From Mycobacterium sp. AZCC_0083 (GTDB lineage: Bacteria > Actinomycetota > Actinomycetes > Mycobacteriales > Mycobacteriaceae), in NCBI RefSeq assembly GCF_014202335.1, contig NZ_JACHGP010000005.1, positions 124,001 through 188,000 on the forward strand: a stretch of DNA of 64,000 bases, given 5' to 3'. A program made the translations under genes and the position numbers. Shown here piece after piece: positions 1-8,929 of the stretch. Numbering within the stretch: the stretch's first letter is position 1; the number at the start of each line of letters is the position of its first letter. The notes beneath the pieces are model-generated. The model was not told the origin of the DNA, searched no databases, and saw only the letters and a list, made by a program, of their open reading frames with translations.

Positions 1-1028
1 GGAAGACGACATCGATGCGGATGATCAACCGCCTGATCGAGCCGAGCTCGGGCAAGATCGAGCTCGACGGCGTCGATACCCAGACCCTCGACAGGGTCAC
101 GCTTCGCCGCAGGATCGGCTACGTCATCCAGAATGCCGGACTCTTTCCCCATCGCACCGTCGTCGACAACGTGGCCGCACTGCCGCGGTTGCTCGGCGGG
201 AGCAAGAAGGAAACCCGCTCGGCCGCAATGGAACTCCTGGAGCGCGTCGGACTCGACGCGAAGTTCGCCGGCCGGTACCCCTGGCAGCTGTCCGGTGGTC
301 AGCAGCAGCGCGTCGGCGTCGCCCGCGCCCTGGCGACCGATCCGCCCTTCCTTCTGATGGACGAGCCGTTCAGTGCCGTCGACCCCATCGTCAGAAGCCA
401 GCTTCAAGACGAGTTCCTGCGCCTGCAGGCCGACATCTCCAAGACCATCGTGATGGTCACGCACGACATCGACGAAGCCCTCAAGCTGGGCGACCAGGTG
501 GTGGTGCTGCGCGAGGGCGGAACCCTGGCCCAGGCCGCGACGCCGGCCGAGCTCTTGGCAGCTCCCAACGATGCGTTCGTCGCCGACTTCGTCGGATCCG
601 CGCGGGGCTATCGGGCACTGGGATTCCACAACTCCGACGACAGCCTCGTACTCAACCACGAACCGACCATCACCGTGGGACAGAGTGTTTCGACGATTCC
701 TCCGGTACCGGGACGGTGGATCCTTGCGGTCGACGCGGACAGCGCACCGATCGGCTGGGTCGACACCGCATCCGTGCGCGGTGACGCGGTGCAGGACCGC
801 GACGTCAACCTGTGTGCCACCACGGCACGCAGGGGAGATCCGCTCCGCGACGTCCTCAACTCCGCACTCTCGAGCCCGAGTGGTCGATGTGTGGTCACCG
901 ACGAGTCGGGACGGCTGCTCGGCACGGCCACCGACCACGACGTGATCGATGCGATCAAGAGGGCCAAGGACGCCCGGATGGTGTCCGGCGGGCAGGAGCG
1001 CAGCGACCGGGGAATCGTGACGGCATGA
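1..1028 (+). CDS. QAT-family ABC transporter ATP-binding subunit, 5' truncated
   Basis: This is the ATPase of a quaternary-amine/histidine type importer (ProV, OpuCA, HutV family). The reading frame is open to the left edge, where the end of Walker A (KTTSMR, from base 3) is visible, so the true start lies outside. The Q-loop QNAGLFPHRTV, signature LSGGQQQRVGVARAL, Walker B LLMDEPFSAVDP and H-loop VTHDIDEAL follow in order. After about base 600 there is a CBS-like regulatory tail ending in CVVTDESGRLLGTATDHDV. The stop overlaps the next start by ATGA, so it is co-translated with the permeases. The hut genes downstream make histidine or urocanate a plausible substrate; betaine or choline is the alternative. 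Confidence 0.9.
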   Translation, partial: KTTSMRMINRLIEPSSGKIELDGVDTQTLDRVTLRRRIGYVIQNAGLFPHRTVVDNVAALPRLLGGSKKETRSAAMELLERVGLDAKFAGRYPWQLSGGQQQRVGVARALATDPPFLLMDEPFSAVDPIVRSQLQDEFLRLQADISKTIVMVTHDIDEALKLGDQVVVLREGGTLAQAATPAELLAAPNDAFVADFVGSARGYRALGFHNSDDSLVLNHEPTITVGQSVSTIPPVPGRWILAVDADSAPIGWVDTASVRGDAVQDRDVNLCATTARRGDPLRDVLNSALSSPSGRCVVTDESGRLLGTATDHDVIDAIKRAKDARMVSGGQERSDRGIVTA

Positions 1029-1669
1029 ACTGGATCTCGTCCAACAGCGCTCGCATCATCGAGCTCACCATCAGCCACGTCTGGCTCACACTGGTACCGA
1101 CGGTGATCGGCCTGATCATCGCACTGCCGCTCGGGTGGTGGGCCCACCGGTGGGGTCGCGGGTACGCGGCCATCGTCGGAACCTCGAGCCTGCTCTACAC
1201 GATTCCCTCGCTCGCCCTGTTCATCATCCTGCCGGTCATCCTCGGCACCAAGATCCTCGACCCGATCAACATCGTTGTCGCGCTTACGCTCTACACCCTC
1301 GCGCTGCTGGTGCGCGTGGTCGCCGACGGGCTGAGCTCGGTGCCACACGACACAGTGGCTGCCGCCGAGGCCATGGGGTACCGCAACTGGCAGCGACTGG
1401 TGCTGGTCGAACTGCCCGTCGCCGTACCCGTCATCGCAGCGGGGCTGCGGGTTGCGGTCGTGTCGAACGTCAGCATCGTGACCATGGCCGCATTGCTCGG
1501 CATCCCGCAGTTGGGCTCTCTGTTCACCCAAGGGTTTCAACTTCGGCTCTACGTTCCGCTCGTCACCGGCGTCGTCCTGTGCGTCGTGCTCGCGGTCATC
1601 TTCGACGGCTCGATCATCTGGGTGAACAAGCTCCTAACCCCTTGGCGCCAAAGGACGGTCACCTCGTGA
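1025..1669 (+). CDS. ABC transporter permease (ProW/OpuCB type), first copy
   Basis: A 214-residue membrane protein of the BPD_transp_1 family with about five hydrophobic segments. The EAA loop is recognisable as VAAAEAMGYRNWQRLVLVELP, where the ATPase docks. The start chosen is ATG 1025 because it overlaps the upstream stop (ATGA) and begins directly before the first membrane segment; the frame stays open further upstream but that part is the shadow of the ATPase gene. It is one of two different permeases, the normal arrangement for OpuC/Osm-type importers. It overlaps the second permease by four bases (GTGA). Confidence 0.88.
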   Translation: MNWISSNSARIIELTISHVWLTLVPTVIGLIIALPLGWWAHRWGRGYAAIVGTSSLLYTIPSLALFIILPVILGTKILDPINIVVALTLYTLALLVRVVADGLSSVPHDTVAAAEAMGYRNWQRLVLVELPVAVPVIAAGLRVAVVSNVSIVTMAALLGIPQLGSLFTQGFQLRLYVPLVTGVVLCVVLAVIFDGSIIWVNKLLTPWRQRTVTS

Positions 1670-2391
1670 ACATCATCGGCTGGTTCACCGACCCGGCGAA
1701 CTGGGCTGGCTCCGGCGGCATCCCGGCCCAGGTCGGCTACCACCTCCTGTACTCGGCGATCGCGCTACTGACGTCCCTGGCGATCGGAGTACCGCTCGGC
1801 ATCGTCATCGGCTACACGGGGCGAGGCGAAGCGGTGGTCGCAGGGTTCGCGAACGCATTGCGGGCGCTCCCGACGCTGGGGCTGCTGGTGCTGCTCTTCC
1901 TGGTCATCTCGCCGGTGGTCGCCGGGCAACTCGTCTTCGTCCTGCCAACCATCGTCGTACTCGTCCTTCTTGCGGTGCCACCGATTCTGACCGGCACGTA
2001 CGTCGGCATTCAATCCGCCGACCGCGACGCCGTCGGTGCGGCCCGCGGAATGGGGTTCACCAAGAGTCAGATCCTGCTGCGGGTGCAACTTCCCTGCGCG
2101 TTGCCGCTCATGATCTCCGGCGTCAGAAGTGCGACACTGCAAATCGTTTCGACGGCCACGATCGCAGCGTATCTCGGTCTTCAGGGTCTTGGCCGTTTCA
2201 TTCTCGACGGCAGGGCCCAGGCGGACTTCGCCGAAATGGCAGGCGGCGCAATCCTGGTCGCCCTGCTCGCCATCGTTCTCGAGATGAGCTTCGCCTGGCT
2301 CGCCCGAATCATCGTGTCGCCGGGTCTGCGGCGCACCGCCGCCAAGTCCACGTCACTCGTCGCCACCACCGTCCCAGCAGCCGCCACCTAG
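1666..2391 (+). CDS. ABC transporter permease (ProW/OpuCD type), second copy
   Basis: A 241-residue permease paralogous to its upstream neighbour. The EAA loop reads AVGAARGMGFTKSQILLRVQL, and several long hydrophobic helices surround it. GTG 1666 is taken as the start since it overlaps the previous stop (GTGA), a pattern repeated through this operon; longer in-frame extensions run through the preceding gene. Together with the ATPase and the lipoprotein downstream it makes a complete importer with heterodimeric membrane domains. Confidence 0.87.
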   Translation: MNIIGWFTDPANWAGSGGIPAQVGYHLLYSAIALLTSLAIGVPLGIVIGYTGRGEAVVAGFANALRALPTLGLLVLLFLVISPVVAGQLVFVLPTIVVLVLLAVPPILTGTYVGIQSADRDAVGAARGMGFTKSQILLRVQLPCALPLMISGVRSATLQIVSTATIAAYLGLQGLGRFILDGRAQADFAEMAGGAILVALLAIVLEMSFAWLARIIVSPGLRRTAAKSTSLVATTVPAAAT

Positions 2392-2429
2392 ACGCCGCCC
2401 GGCGCCGACCATCACATCAGGAGAAACTC

Positions 2430-3356
2430 ATGAAGAAACGCACGATCCTCACAGCCCTTGCCGCCACCTCTGTGCTCGCCCTGTCCGCCTGTGGCGCGGG
2501 CGGCGGCAGTGATCCCCTCTCGGGAGGCGGGAACAACTCCGGCTCATCCGGCTCGCAGATCATCATCGGCTCCGCCGACTTCACGGAGAGCCAGCTGATC
2601 GCCAGCATCTACTCGCAGGCGTTGCAGGCCGCCGGAGTATCGGTCAAGGAACAGTTCAACATTGGCAGCCGGGAAGTCTACGTGGCCGCCCTGAAGGACA
2701 GCTCGATCGATCTGGTTCCCGAGTACTCCGGTGCGTTCCTGAGCTACCTCGACCCGAAGTCGACCGCCGCGACGGCCGAGGCGGTGACCACCGAGCTCAA
2801 GGGCAAGCTGCCATCGGGGATCTCCATGTTGACGCCATCGCCCGCGGAGGACAAGGACGTCCTTGCCGTCACGAAGGCGACCGCCGACAAGTACAAGCTG
2901 AAGACGATCTCGGACATGAAGCCCGTCGCCGGTGACCTCGTTCTCGGTGGACCGCCGGAATGGAAGACCCGGACCCAGGGCGTGGTCGGGCTCCGCGACA
3001 TCTACGGGCTCAACTTCAAGGACTTCGTCAGCCTCGACGCAGGCGGCACCTTGACGATGACGGCGCTCGTCAACGGACAGGTCCAAGCCGGCGACCTGTT
3101 CAGCACCGACCCGGGTCTGGTCAAGAACAACCTCGTCGCCCTCGATGACGACAAGTCCCTTTTCGCCGCGGAGAACGTCGTCCCACTGATCAAGACGGCC
3201 AAGGCAACCGACACGGTCACCAAGACGCTCAACGACGTTTCGACGAAGCTCACCACCAACGACCTCATCACGATGAATGGCGAAGCCGCCACAGGAGCCA
3301 ACCTGGCTGACATCGCGAAGAAGTGGCTCGCAGGCGCGGGCATCAGCGGCAAGTAA
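2430..3356 (+). CDS. Lipoprotein substrate-binding protein of the QAT importer
   Basis: A 308-residue OpuAC/OsmX-type binding protein. The first 21 residues are a lipoprotein signal with lipobox LSAC, so the mature protein should be anchored outside the membrane by Cys21. The binding fold starts at IIIGSADFTESQLIA and includes VPEYSGAFLSYLD, both typical of glycine-betaine/proline-type receptors. An AGGAG Shine-Dalgarno sits about six bases before ATG 2430. It closes the transporter block 30 bases before hutU. Substrate specificity cannot be read from sequence; the S. meliloti HutX histidine receptor belongs to the same family. Confidence 0.88.
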   Translation: MKKRTILTALAATSVLALSACGAGGGSDPLSGGGNNSGSSGSQIIIGSADFTESQLIASIYSQALQAAGVSVKEQFNIGSREVYVAALKDSSIDLVPEYSGAFLSYLDPKSTAATAEAVTTELKGKLPSGISMLTPSPAEDKDVLAVTKATADKYKLKTISDMKPVAGDLVLGGPPEWKTRTQGVVGLRDIYGLNFKDFVSLDAGGTLTMTALVNGQVQAGDLFSTDPGLVKNNLVALDDDKSLFAAENVVPLIKTAKATDTVTKTLNDVSTKLTTNDLITMNGEAATGANLADIAKKWLAGAGISGK

Positions 3357-3386
3357 GCAACACTCATCCAAAGGAATACCTGTCTC

Positions 3387-5108
3387 ATGGTTACACCCTC
3401 ATCCGGAACCGCCGTGTCCTCTACGGTCGCCGGTCCGCGTCCTGTCCGCGCCGCACGCGGCACCGAACTCACCTGCAAGGGTTGGCAACAGGAAGCCGTC
3501 CTTCGCATGTTGATGAACAACCTCGATCCCGAGGTCGCCGAACACCCCGACGACCTCGTCGTCTACGGCGGCACCGGGCGCGCGGCACGCAGCTGGCCCG
3601 CGTTCGATGCCCTAGTCCGTACGCTGCGCGGTCTCGAGGCCGACGAGACGATGCTGGTGCAGTCCGGTAAGCCGGTCGGTGTCTTCCGCACCAACGTCTG
3701 GGCGCCCCGCGTGCTGATCGCGAACTCGAATCTGGTTGGTGATTGGGCCAATTGGGAGCAGTTCCGCAAACTGGAGGCCGCGGGGCTGACGATGTACGGC
3801 CAGATGACGGCCGGATCCTGGATCTACATCGGCACCCAGGGCATCCTGCAGGGCACCTACGAGACGTTCGGGGCCATCGCCAAGAAGCTCGCGGCCTCTG
3901 GTCGGTATGAGCACTGTGGTGGCACCCTGGCGGGCACCATCACGCTCACCGGTGGGGTCGGCGGCATGGGTGGCGCGCAGCCGCTTGCGGTGACGATGAA
4001 CGAAGGCGTCGCGATCTGCGTAGACGTCGACGAGTCTCGCATCGACCGTCGCATCGCCAAGCGTTACCTCGACGTCAAGGCCAAGGATCTCGACGACGCG
4101 CTGGCCATCGCCATCGAGGCGCGAGATGCCAAGAGGGCCTTGTCGATCGGTGTGGTCGGCAATGCCGCGGAGATCTTCCCTGCGTTGCTCGAGCGTGATG
4201 CACCGATCGACATCGTCACCGACCAGACCTCGGCGCACGACCCTCTGTCGTATCTGCCGATCGGCATCGAGCTCGAGGACATGAAGAAGATGGCCGAGAA
4301 GGATCCGGCCTACTTCACCGAGCAGGCCCAGGAGTCGATGGCCAAGCAGGTCGCGGCGATGGTCGGGTTTCTCGACAAGGGGGCCGAGGTCTTCGACTAC
4401 GGCAACTCGATCCGCGACGAGGCCCGAAAGGCGGGTTACGACCGTGCATTCGACTTCCCCGGATTCGTTCCCGCCTACATCCGGCCTCAGTTCGAGGAAG
4501 GCCTCGGACCGTTCCGCTGGGCCGCCCTGTCCGGCGACCCCAAGGACATCGCGGCCACCGACAAGGCCATCCTCGAGCTGTTCCCCGACAACGCGCACTT
4601 GCGGCGATGGATCACCATGGCCGGCGAGCGCGTGGAGTTCGAGGGACTGCCCGCGCGCATCTGCTGGCTGGGCTACGGCGAACGCCACCTTGCCGGTCTG
4701 AAGTTCAACGAGATGGTCGCCTCCGGTGAACTGTCGGCGCCGATCGTCATCGGCCGCGACCACCTCGACTCCGGATCGGTGGCCTCGCCCTACCGCGAGA
4801 CCGAATCGATGCTCGACGGATCGGATGCCATCGCGGACTGGCCGCTGCTCAACGCACTGCTCAACACCGCGTCCGGTGCCACCTGGGTGTCGATCCACCA
4901 CGGCGGCGGTGTCGGCATGGGCCGCTCCATCCACGCTGGGCAGGTCTCCGTCGCCGACGGGACCGCGCTGGCGGCCGAGAAGCTGGAACGCGTGCTGACC
5001 AACGACCCCGGCATGGGCGTCATTCGGCACACGGACGCCGGCTATGAGCACGCCACCGCAGTCGCGGCCGAGCGCGGGGTGCGAATCCCCATGCAGGAGA
5101 CCGAATGA
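3387..5108 (+). CDS. hutU: Urocanate hydratase (urocanase)
   Basis: A 573-residue enzyme that adds water to urocanate to give 4-imidazolone-5-propionate, the second step of histidine degradation, using NAD+ as an electrophilic cofactor. Family hallmarks are [19 protein letters not shown] near residue 130, the glycine-rich [14 protein letters not shown] near 190, an active-site-region cysteine in [15 protein letters not shown] near 425 and the very conserved [17 protein letters not shown] near 500. The length matches the family. The first step enzyme, histidine ammonia-lyase, is not in this window. The stop overlaps the next start (ATGA). Confidence 0.96.
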   Translation: MVTPSSGTAVSSTVAGPRPVRAARGTELTCKGWQQEAVLRMLMNNLDPEVAEHPDDLVVYGGTGRAARSWPAFDALVRTLRGLEADETMLVQSGKPVGVFRTNVWAPRVLIANSNLVGDWANWEQFRKLEAAGLTMYGQMTAGSWIYIGTQGILQGTYETFGAIAKKLAASGRYEHCGGTLAGTITLTGGVGGMGGAQPLAVTMNEGVAICVDVDESRIDRRIAKRYLDVKAKDLDDALAIAIEARDAKRALSIGVVGNAAEIFPALLERDAPIDIVTDQTSAHDPLSYLPIGIELEDMKKMAEKDPAYFTEQAQESMAKQVAAMVGFLDKGAEVFDYGNSIRDEARKAGYDRAFDFPGFVPAYIRPQFEEGLGPFRWAALSGDPKDIAATDKAILELFPDNAHLRRWITMAGERVEFEGLPARICWLGYGERHLAGLKFNEMVASGELSAPIVIGRDHLDSGSVASPYRETESMLDGSDAIADWPLLNALLNTASGATWVSIHHGGGVGMGRSIHAGQVSVADGTALAAEKLERVLTNDPGMGVIRHTDAGYEHATAVAAERGVRIPMQETE

Positions 5109-6328
5109 CGGCATTCGATTCGCTCTGGAGCTCCATCCTGGACGTCGGCCAGGACAAGGACACCCGCGGCTATCGCCGGTACGCATGGTCCGACGCGGAC
5201 CTGACCCTGCGGGAATGGTTCCGCGACAGTGCGGCCGCGCGCGGTATGGACGTCGAGGAGGACCGCAACGGGAACATGTGGGCGTGGTGGCTGCCGACGG
5301 GATGGACCGGCGATCCCACGAACGCGTTCGTCACCGGCTCCCATCTGGACTCGGTGCCCGACGGCGGAGCGTTCGACGGGCCCCTTGGCGTGGTGTCGGC
5401 GTTCGCCGCGATCGACATCGTGCGGGCGCGTGGCGTGGTGCCGACGGTGCCGGTGGCCGTCGCCGCGTTCTCCGACGAGGAGGGCGCACGGTTCGGCGTT
5501 GCGTGCGTTGGATCGCAGCTGTCGACGGGTGCTCTGACCGGCGACCGGGCCCGCGGGCTACGCGACGTCGACGGTGTCACGCTCGCCGAGGCGATGACCC
5601 GTGCGGGCCGCAGACCCGAGACCCTCGGCGCGGACGACACCTTGACCGACCGCATCGGCGTCTACGTCGAACTGCACGTCGAGCAGGGCCGTGCCCTCGA
5701 TCTCGTCGACCGCCCGATCGCGGTGGCCTCGGCCATCTGGCCGCACGGGCGCTGGGAGTTCACGTTCGACGGCGCGGCGAACCACGCAGGCACGACGCGC
5801 TTGGTCGACCGACGCGACCCGATGCTGGCGTTTGCGTCGTCGGTGCACTCCGCGCGTTCGGCGGCCACCGTGCACGACGCGGTCGCCACGTTCGGCAAGG
5901 TTCTGGTCTCCCCCAACGGGGCCAACGCGATACCGTCGCGGATCCGGGCCTGGCTCGACGCGCGCGCCGCGGATGAGGCGACGCTGACCGCACTGGTCGA
6001 ACAGATCAGCGCCGAGGCCCGTGGCCACGCCACGCAGGACGGTATCGACCTGCAGGTGGCCGTCGAATCCATCACGCCGATAGTCGAATTCCCAGAAGGT
6101 CCGCGGGCGCGCCTGCAGCGGGCGCTGCGCCGCCTCGGCGACATCCCGGTGCTGCCCACCCAGGCCGGCCACGACGCGGGCATCTTGTCCGCCAAGGTGC
6201 CGACCGCAATGCTCTTCGTACGCAACCCGACTGGGGTGTCCCACTCCCCGGAGGAGCATGCGGAGGCCGACGACTGCAACCTCGGCGCCGAAGCGCTTGC
6301 CGACGTCATGACGGAGTGGGTGCAGTGA
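5105..6328 (+). CDS. M20 amidohydrolase (allantoate amidohydrolase/hydantoinase C fold) in the hut operon
   Basis: A 407-residue dinuclear-metal hydrolase of the AllC/N-carbamoyl-L-amino acid hydrolase group. Metal-ligand motifs seen are [28 protein letters not shown] and VELHVEQG, and the dimerisation-domain and C-terminal histidine motifs [14 protein letters not shown] and [11 protein letters not shown] are intact. It lies between hutU and hutF with four-base overlaps on both sides. The expected enzyme at this step, N-formylglutamate deformylase (HutG), is absent, so this gene probably cleaves N-formylglutamate. That substrate is inferred from position only; the fold is certain. Confidence 0.85.
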   Translation: MTAFDSLWSSILDVGQDKDTRGYRRYAWSDADLTLREWFRDSAAARGMDVEEDRNGNMWAWWLPTGWTGDPTNAFVTGSHLDSVPDGGAFDGPLGVVSAFAAIDIVRARGVVPTVPVAVAAFSDEEGARFGVACVGSQLSTGALTGDRARGLRDVDGVTLAEAMTRAGRRPETLGADDTLTDRIGVYVELHVEQGRALDLVDRPIAVASAIWPHGRWEFTFDGAANHAGTTRLVDRRDPMLAFASSVHSARSAATVHDAVATFGKVLVSPNGANAIPSRIRAWLDARAADEATLTALVEQISAEARGHATQDGIDLQVAVESITPIVEFPEGPRARLQRALRRLGDIPVLPTQAGHDAGILSAKVPTAMLFVRNPTGVSHSPEEHAEADDCNLGAEALADVMTEWVQ

Positions 6329-7695
6329 CGACTTGGTGGTGTGAGCACGCATTCTTGGGAGGCGAGTTCGGCGGCAATCTGATCTCCGACCGGGTCCTCA
6401 TCACGGTGTCCCACGGCCGGATCAGCGCGATCGAGACCGACACGGTTGCGCTGCCGTCGTCGCACCGGCTGCCCGGCCTGGTGATACCCGGCATGGGCAA
6501 CGCGCATTCGCATGCGTTCCATCGGGCCCTTCGCTCCCGCACGCAGCGCGGGCACGGCTCGTTCTGGACGTGGCGGGATCTGATGTATCAAGCGGCGGGC
6601 CGGCTCGACCCGGACACCTACCGGCGCCTCGCCCGCGGCGTGTACGCCGAAATGGCCTTGGCTGGAATCACTTCCGCCGGTGAGTTCCACTATCTGCACC
6701 ATGACGTCGGCGGCGTACCCTACGCCGACCCCAACGCGATGGGCCACGCGCTGTTGGGCGCCGCGGCCGATGCCGGTCTGCGGATGACCCTGCTGGACAC
6801 CTGCTACCTCAGCTCCGGGGTGGACGGGACGGCGCTGGCACCCGGGCCGCAACAGCGGTTCGGCGACGGCAGTGGCGACGCGTGGGCCGAGCGGGTCGAG
6901 GCACTTCACCGGCAGACGGCTGGTTCCGGTGGACCGGACGCCATCATCGGCGCCGCATTGCACTCGGTCCGGGGAGTGCCGCTCGAACACATGGCGCCCG
7001 TCGTGGCGTGGGCGGACGAGCACCGGGCCCCACTGCACGTGCACTCCTCCGAGCAGACCGCCGAGATCGACCAGTGCTTGGCCGTACACGGCTGTACCCC
7101 AACGGCATTGCTTCGCGACGCGGGCGCTCTCGGGCCCCGCACCACCGCGGTGCACGCCACCCATCTGACCGACGAGGACCTGTCCGATCTCGATCGGACC
7201 GCGACGGGGGTGTGCTTCTGCCCCACCACCGAACGCGACCTCGGCGACGGGATCGGCCCTGCCTCTGCGTTGCTCGCAGGCAGCGGACTGTTCAGTCTCG
7301 GTTCGGATTCGCACGCGGTGATCGACCTGTTCGAGGAGGCTCGTGGCACCGAGCTCGACGAGCGCCTGGCCCGCCGCGAACGCGGCATCATCCCCGCCGA
7401 GCGACTGCTCAGGGCAGCGACCGTCGACGGCCAGCATGCACTCGGCTGGACCGACGCAGGGACGTTGACGGTCGGCGCGCGTGCCGATCTCGTCGCCGTC
7501 GACCTGCAGTCGATCCGCACCGCGGGTGGCGGCGCGGCCGTCGAGACCGTCGTGTTCGCCGCCACGGCCGCCGACGTCACCGACGTGATCGTCGACGGCC
7601 GCATCGTGGTCGCCGGGCGTCGGCACCTCGGCATCGATGACCCTGCCGCCCTTCTCGCCGAGGCGATTTCAGGCCTGATGGACTCCCCAGCATGA
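6325..7695 (+). CDS. hutF: Formimidoylglutamate deiminase
   Basis: A 456-residue TRZ/ATZ-type amidohydrolase that converts N-formimino-L-glutamate to N-formyl-L-glutamate and ammonia. Metal-binding motifs are [18 protein letters not shown] (HxH), the [12 protein letters not shown] histidine region and [19 protein letters not shown] 6325 is chosen because it overlaps the upstream stop (GTGA) and has GGAG eight bases before it; GTG 6316 is an in-frame alternative adding three residues. The presence of HutF means the pathway runs by the five-step route through formylglutamate rather than direct formiminoglutamase. Confidence 0.92.
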   Translation: MTTWWCEHAFLGGEFGGNLISDRVLITVSHGRISAIETDTVALPSSHRLPGLVIPGMGNAHSHAFHRALRSRTQRGHGSFWTWRDLMYQAAGRLDPDTYRRLARGVYAEMALAGITSAGEFHYLHHDVGGVPYADPNAMGHALLGAAADAGLRMTLLDTCYLSSGVDGTALAPGPQQRFGDGSGDAWAERVEALHRQTAGSGGPDAIIGAALHSVRGVPLEHMAPVVAWADEHRAPLHVHSSEQTAEIDQCLAVHGCTPTALLRDAGALGPRTTAVHATHLTDEDLSDLDRTATGVCFCPTTERDLGDGIGPASALLAGSGLFSLGSDSHAVIDLFEEARGTELDERLARRERGIIPAERLLRAATVDGQHALGWTDAGTLTVGARADLVAVDLQSIRTAGGGAAVETVVFAATAADVTDVIVDGRIVVAGRRHLGIDDPAALLAEAISGLMDSPA

Positions 7696-7720
7696 ACCGA
7701 CCCAGCATGAACCGCCCCAG
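7686..7720 (+). repeat. 15-bp tandem repeat, 2.3 copies
   Basis: The unit CCCAGCATGAACCGM occurs twice followed by a partial CCCAG. It covers the last codons of hutF and the region before hutI, and generates two ATG codons in the bridging frame. It looks like a recent slippage duplication. Confidence 0.85.
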
Positions 7721-7739
7721 CAAGGAGCATGTCCGGTGA
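7692..7739 (+). CDS. Possible 15-residue bridging peptide between hutF and hutI
   Basis: A mini-ORF reading [15 protein letters not shown]. Its ATG overlaps the hutF stop by ATGA, and its TGA overlaps the hutI start by GTGA, so it precisely fills the junction. The peptide is a duplicated MNRPS unit made by a 15-base tandem repeat. It may serve only to carry ribosomes from hutF to hutI; a chance ORF created by the duplication is equally possible. No family is recognisable. Confidence 0.3.
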   Translation: MNRPSMNRPSKEHVR

Positions 7740-8920
7740 CCGTCCTCTACAGCGGGATCGGTGAACTCGTCACCAACGACCCGAGCCAGGGTGACGGGAC
7801 CGCCCTCGGCATCATCTCCGACGCCGCCCTCGTCGTCGACGGCGACCGCATCGCGTGGGTCGGGCGACGAGCGAACGCGCCCGGCGCGGACGAGTCGGTG
7901 GACTTCGGCGAGTCGAGCGTGATCCCCGGATTCGTGGACAGTCATGCACATCTGGTGTTCGCGGGCGAGCGGTCGGCGGAGTTCGCGGCAAGGATGAGCG
8001 GCCAGGCCTATGCCGCGGGTGGCATCGCCACGACCGTCGCCGCGACGCGGGCGGCCAGCGACAGGACCCTCGCAGGCGGGGTCGGGCGACTCGCGAACGA
8101 GCTCGTCCGCGGCGGGGTCACGACCTTCGAGACGAAGAGCGGCTATGGGTTGACCGTCGTCGACGAATCCCGATCGCTCGAGGTGGCCTCCCAATTCACC
8201 ACGGAGACGACGTATCTCGGCGCTCACGTGGTGCCCAAGGAGTTTCACGAGATTCGCGACGCCTACGTCGATCTTGTGACCGGACCGATGCTCGATGCGT
8301 GCGCACCGCTGGCCCGCTGGATCGACGTCTTCTGCGACAAGGGTGCTTTCGACGTCGACGAGAGTCGCGCCATCCTGAGTGCGGGAGTCGCCGCGGGTCT
8401 CATCCCTCGACTGCACGCCGGACAGCTCGGTCCAGGGGCGGGAATTCAGCTGGCCGTCGAGCTGCAGGCAGCCTCGGTCGATCACTGCACCTACGCCTCC
8501 GACGACGACCTCGAAGCCCTTGCCGGCGCGGCCGGCACCACCGTGGCGACGCTCCTCCCAGGAGCCGAATTCTCCACCCGCGCACAGTGGCCGGATGCAC
8601 GGCGGTTCATCGAGGCAGGGGCCACCGTGGCACTCGCCACCGACTGCAACCCCGGAAGCTCGTACACCACCAGCATGTCGTTCTGCATCGCGGTCGCGGT
8701 GCGCGACATGAACTTCACTCCCGCACAGGCATTGTGGTCGGCGACTCGAGGTGGGGCCGCGGCGCTGCGCCGTGATGACATCGGAGTGCTGGCCGTGGGA
8801 CGTCGTGCCGACTTCGTGCGGCTCGACGCTCCGTCGTATATCCACCTGGCCTACCGACCCGGTGTGCCCCTGATCGGGGACGTGGTCTCGAGCGGACGGC
8901 TTCTTACGCACCGCCCGTAG
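7736..8920 (+). CDS. hutI: Imidazolonepropionase
   Basis: A 394-residue metal-dependent amidohydrolase opening 4-imidazolone-5-propionate to N-formimino-L-glutamate, cytosolic. Motifs are [18 protein letters not shown] (HxH), [13 protein letters not shown], the metal/substrate region [13 protein letters not shown] and [15 protein letters not shown] (aspartate ligand). GTG 7736 is the start, with AAGGAG eight bases upstream. It ends the hut operon: the next gene begins ten bases on but belongs to sugar metabolism. The gene order hutU, M20, hutF, hutI differs from pathway order (U, I, F). Confidence 0.95.
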   Translation: MTVLYSGIGELVTNDPSQGDGTALGIISDAALVVDGDRIAWVGRRANAPGADESVDFGESSVIPGFVDSHAHLVFAGERSAEFAARMSGQAYAAGGIATTVAATRAASDRTLAGGVGRLANELVRGGVTTFETKSGYGLTVVDESRSLEVASQFTTETTYLGAHVVPKEFHEIRDAYVDLVTGPMLDACAPLARWIDVFCDKGAFDVDESRAILSAGVAAGLIPRLHAGQLGPGAGIQLAVELQAASVDHCTYASDDDLEALAGAAGTTVATLLPGAEFSTRAQWPDARRFIEAGATVALATDCNPGSSYTTSMSFCIAVAVRDMNFTPAQALWSATRGGAAALRRDDIGVLAVGRRADFVRLDAPSYIHLAYRPGVPLIGDVVSSGRLLTHRP

Positions 8921-8929
8921 GCTGATTCG

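Noticed and set aside
3612..5186. Long minus-strand open frame opposite hutU (524 codons)
   Set aside because: Arginine- and valine-rich shadow of a clearly conserved plus-strand gene; no start signal and no family resemblance.
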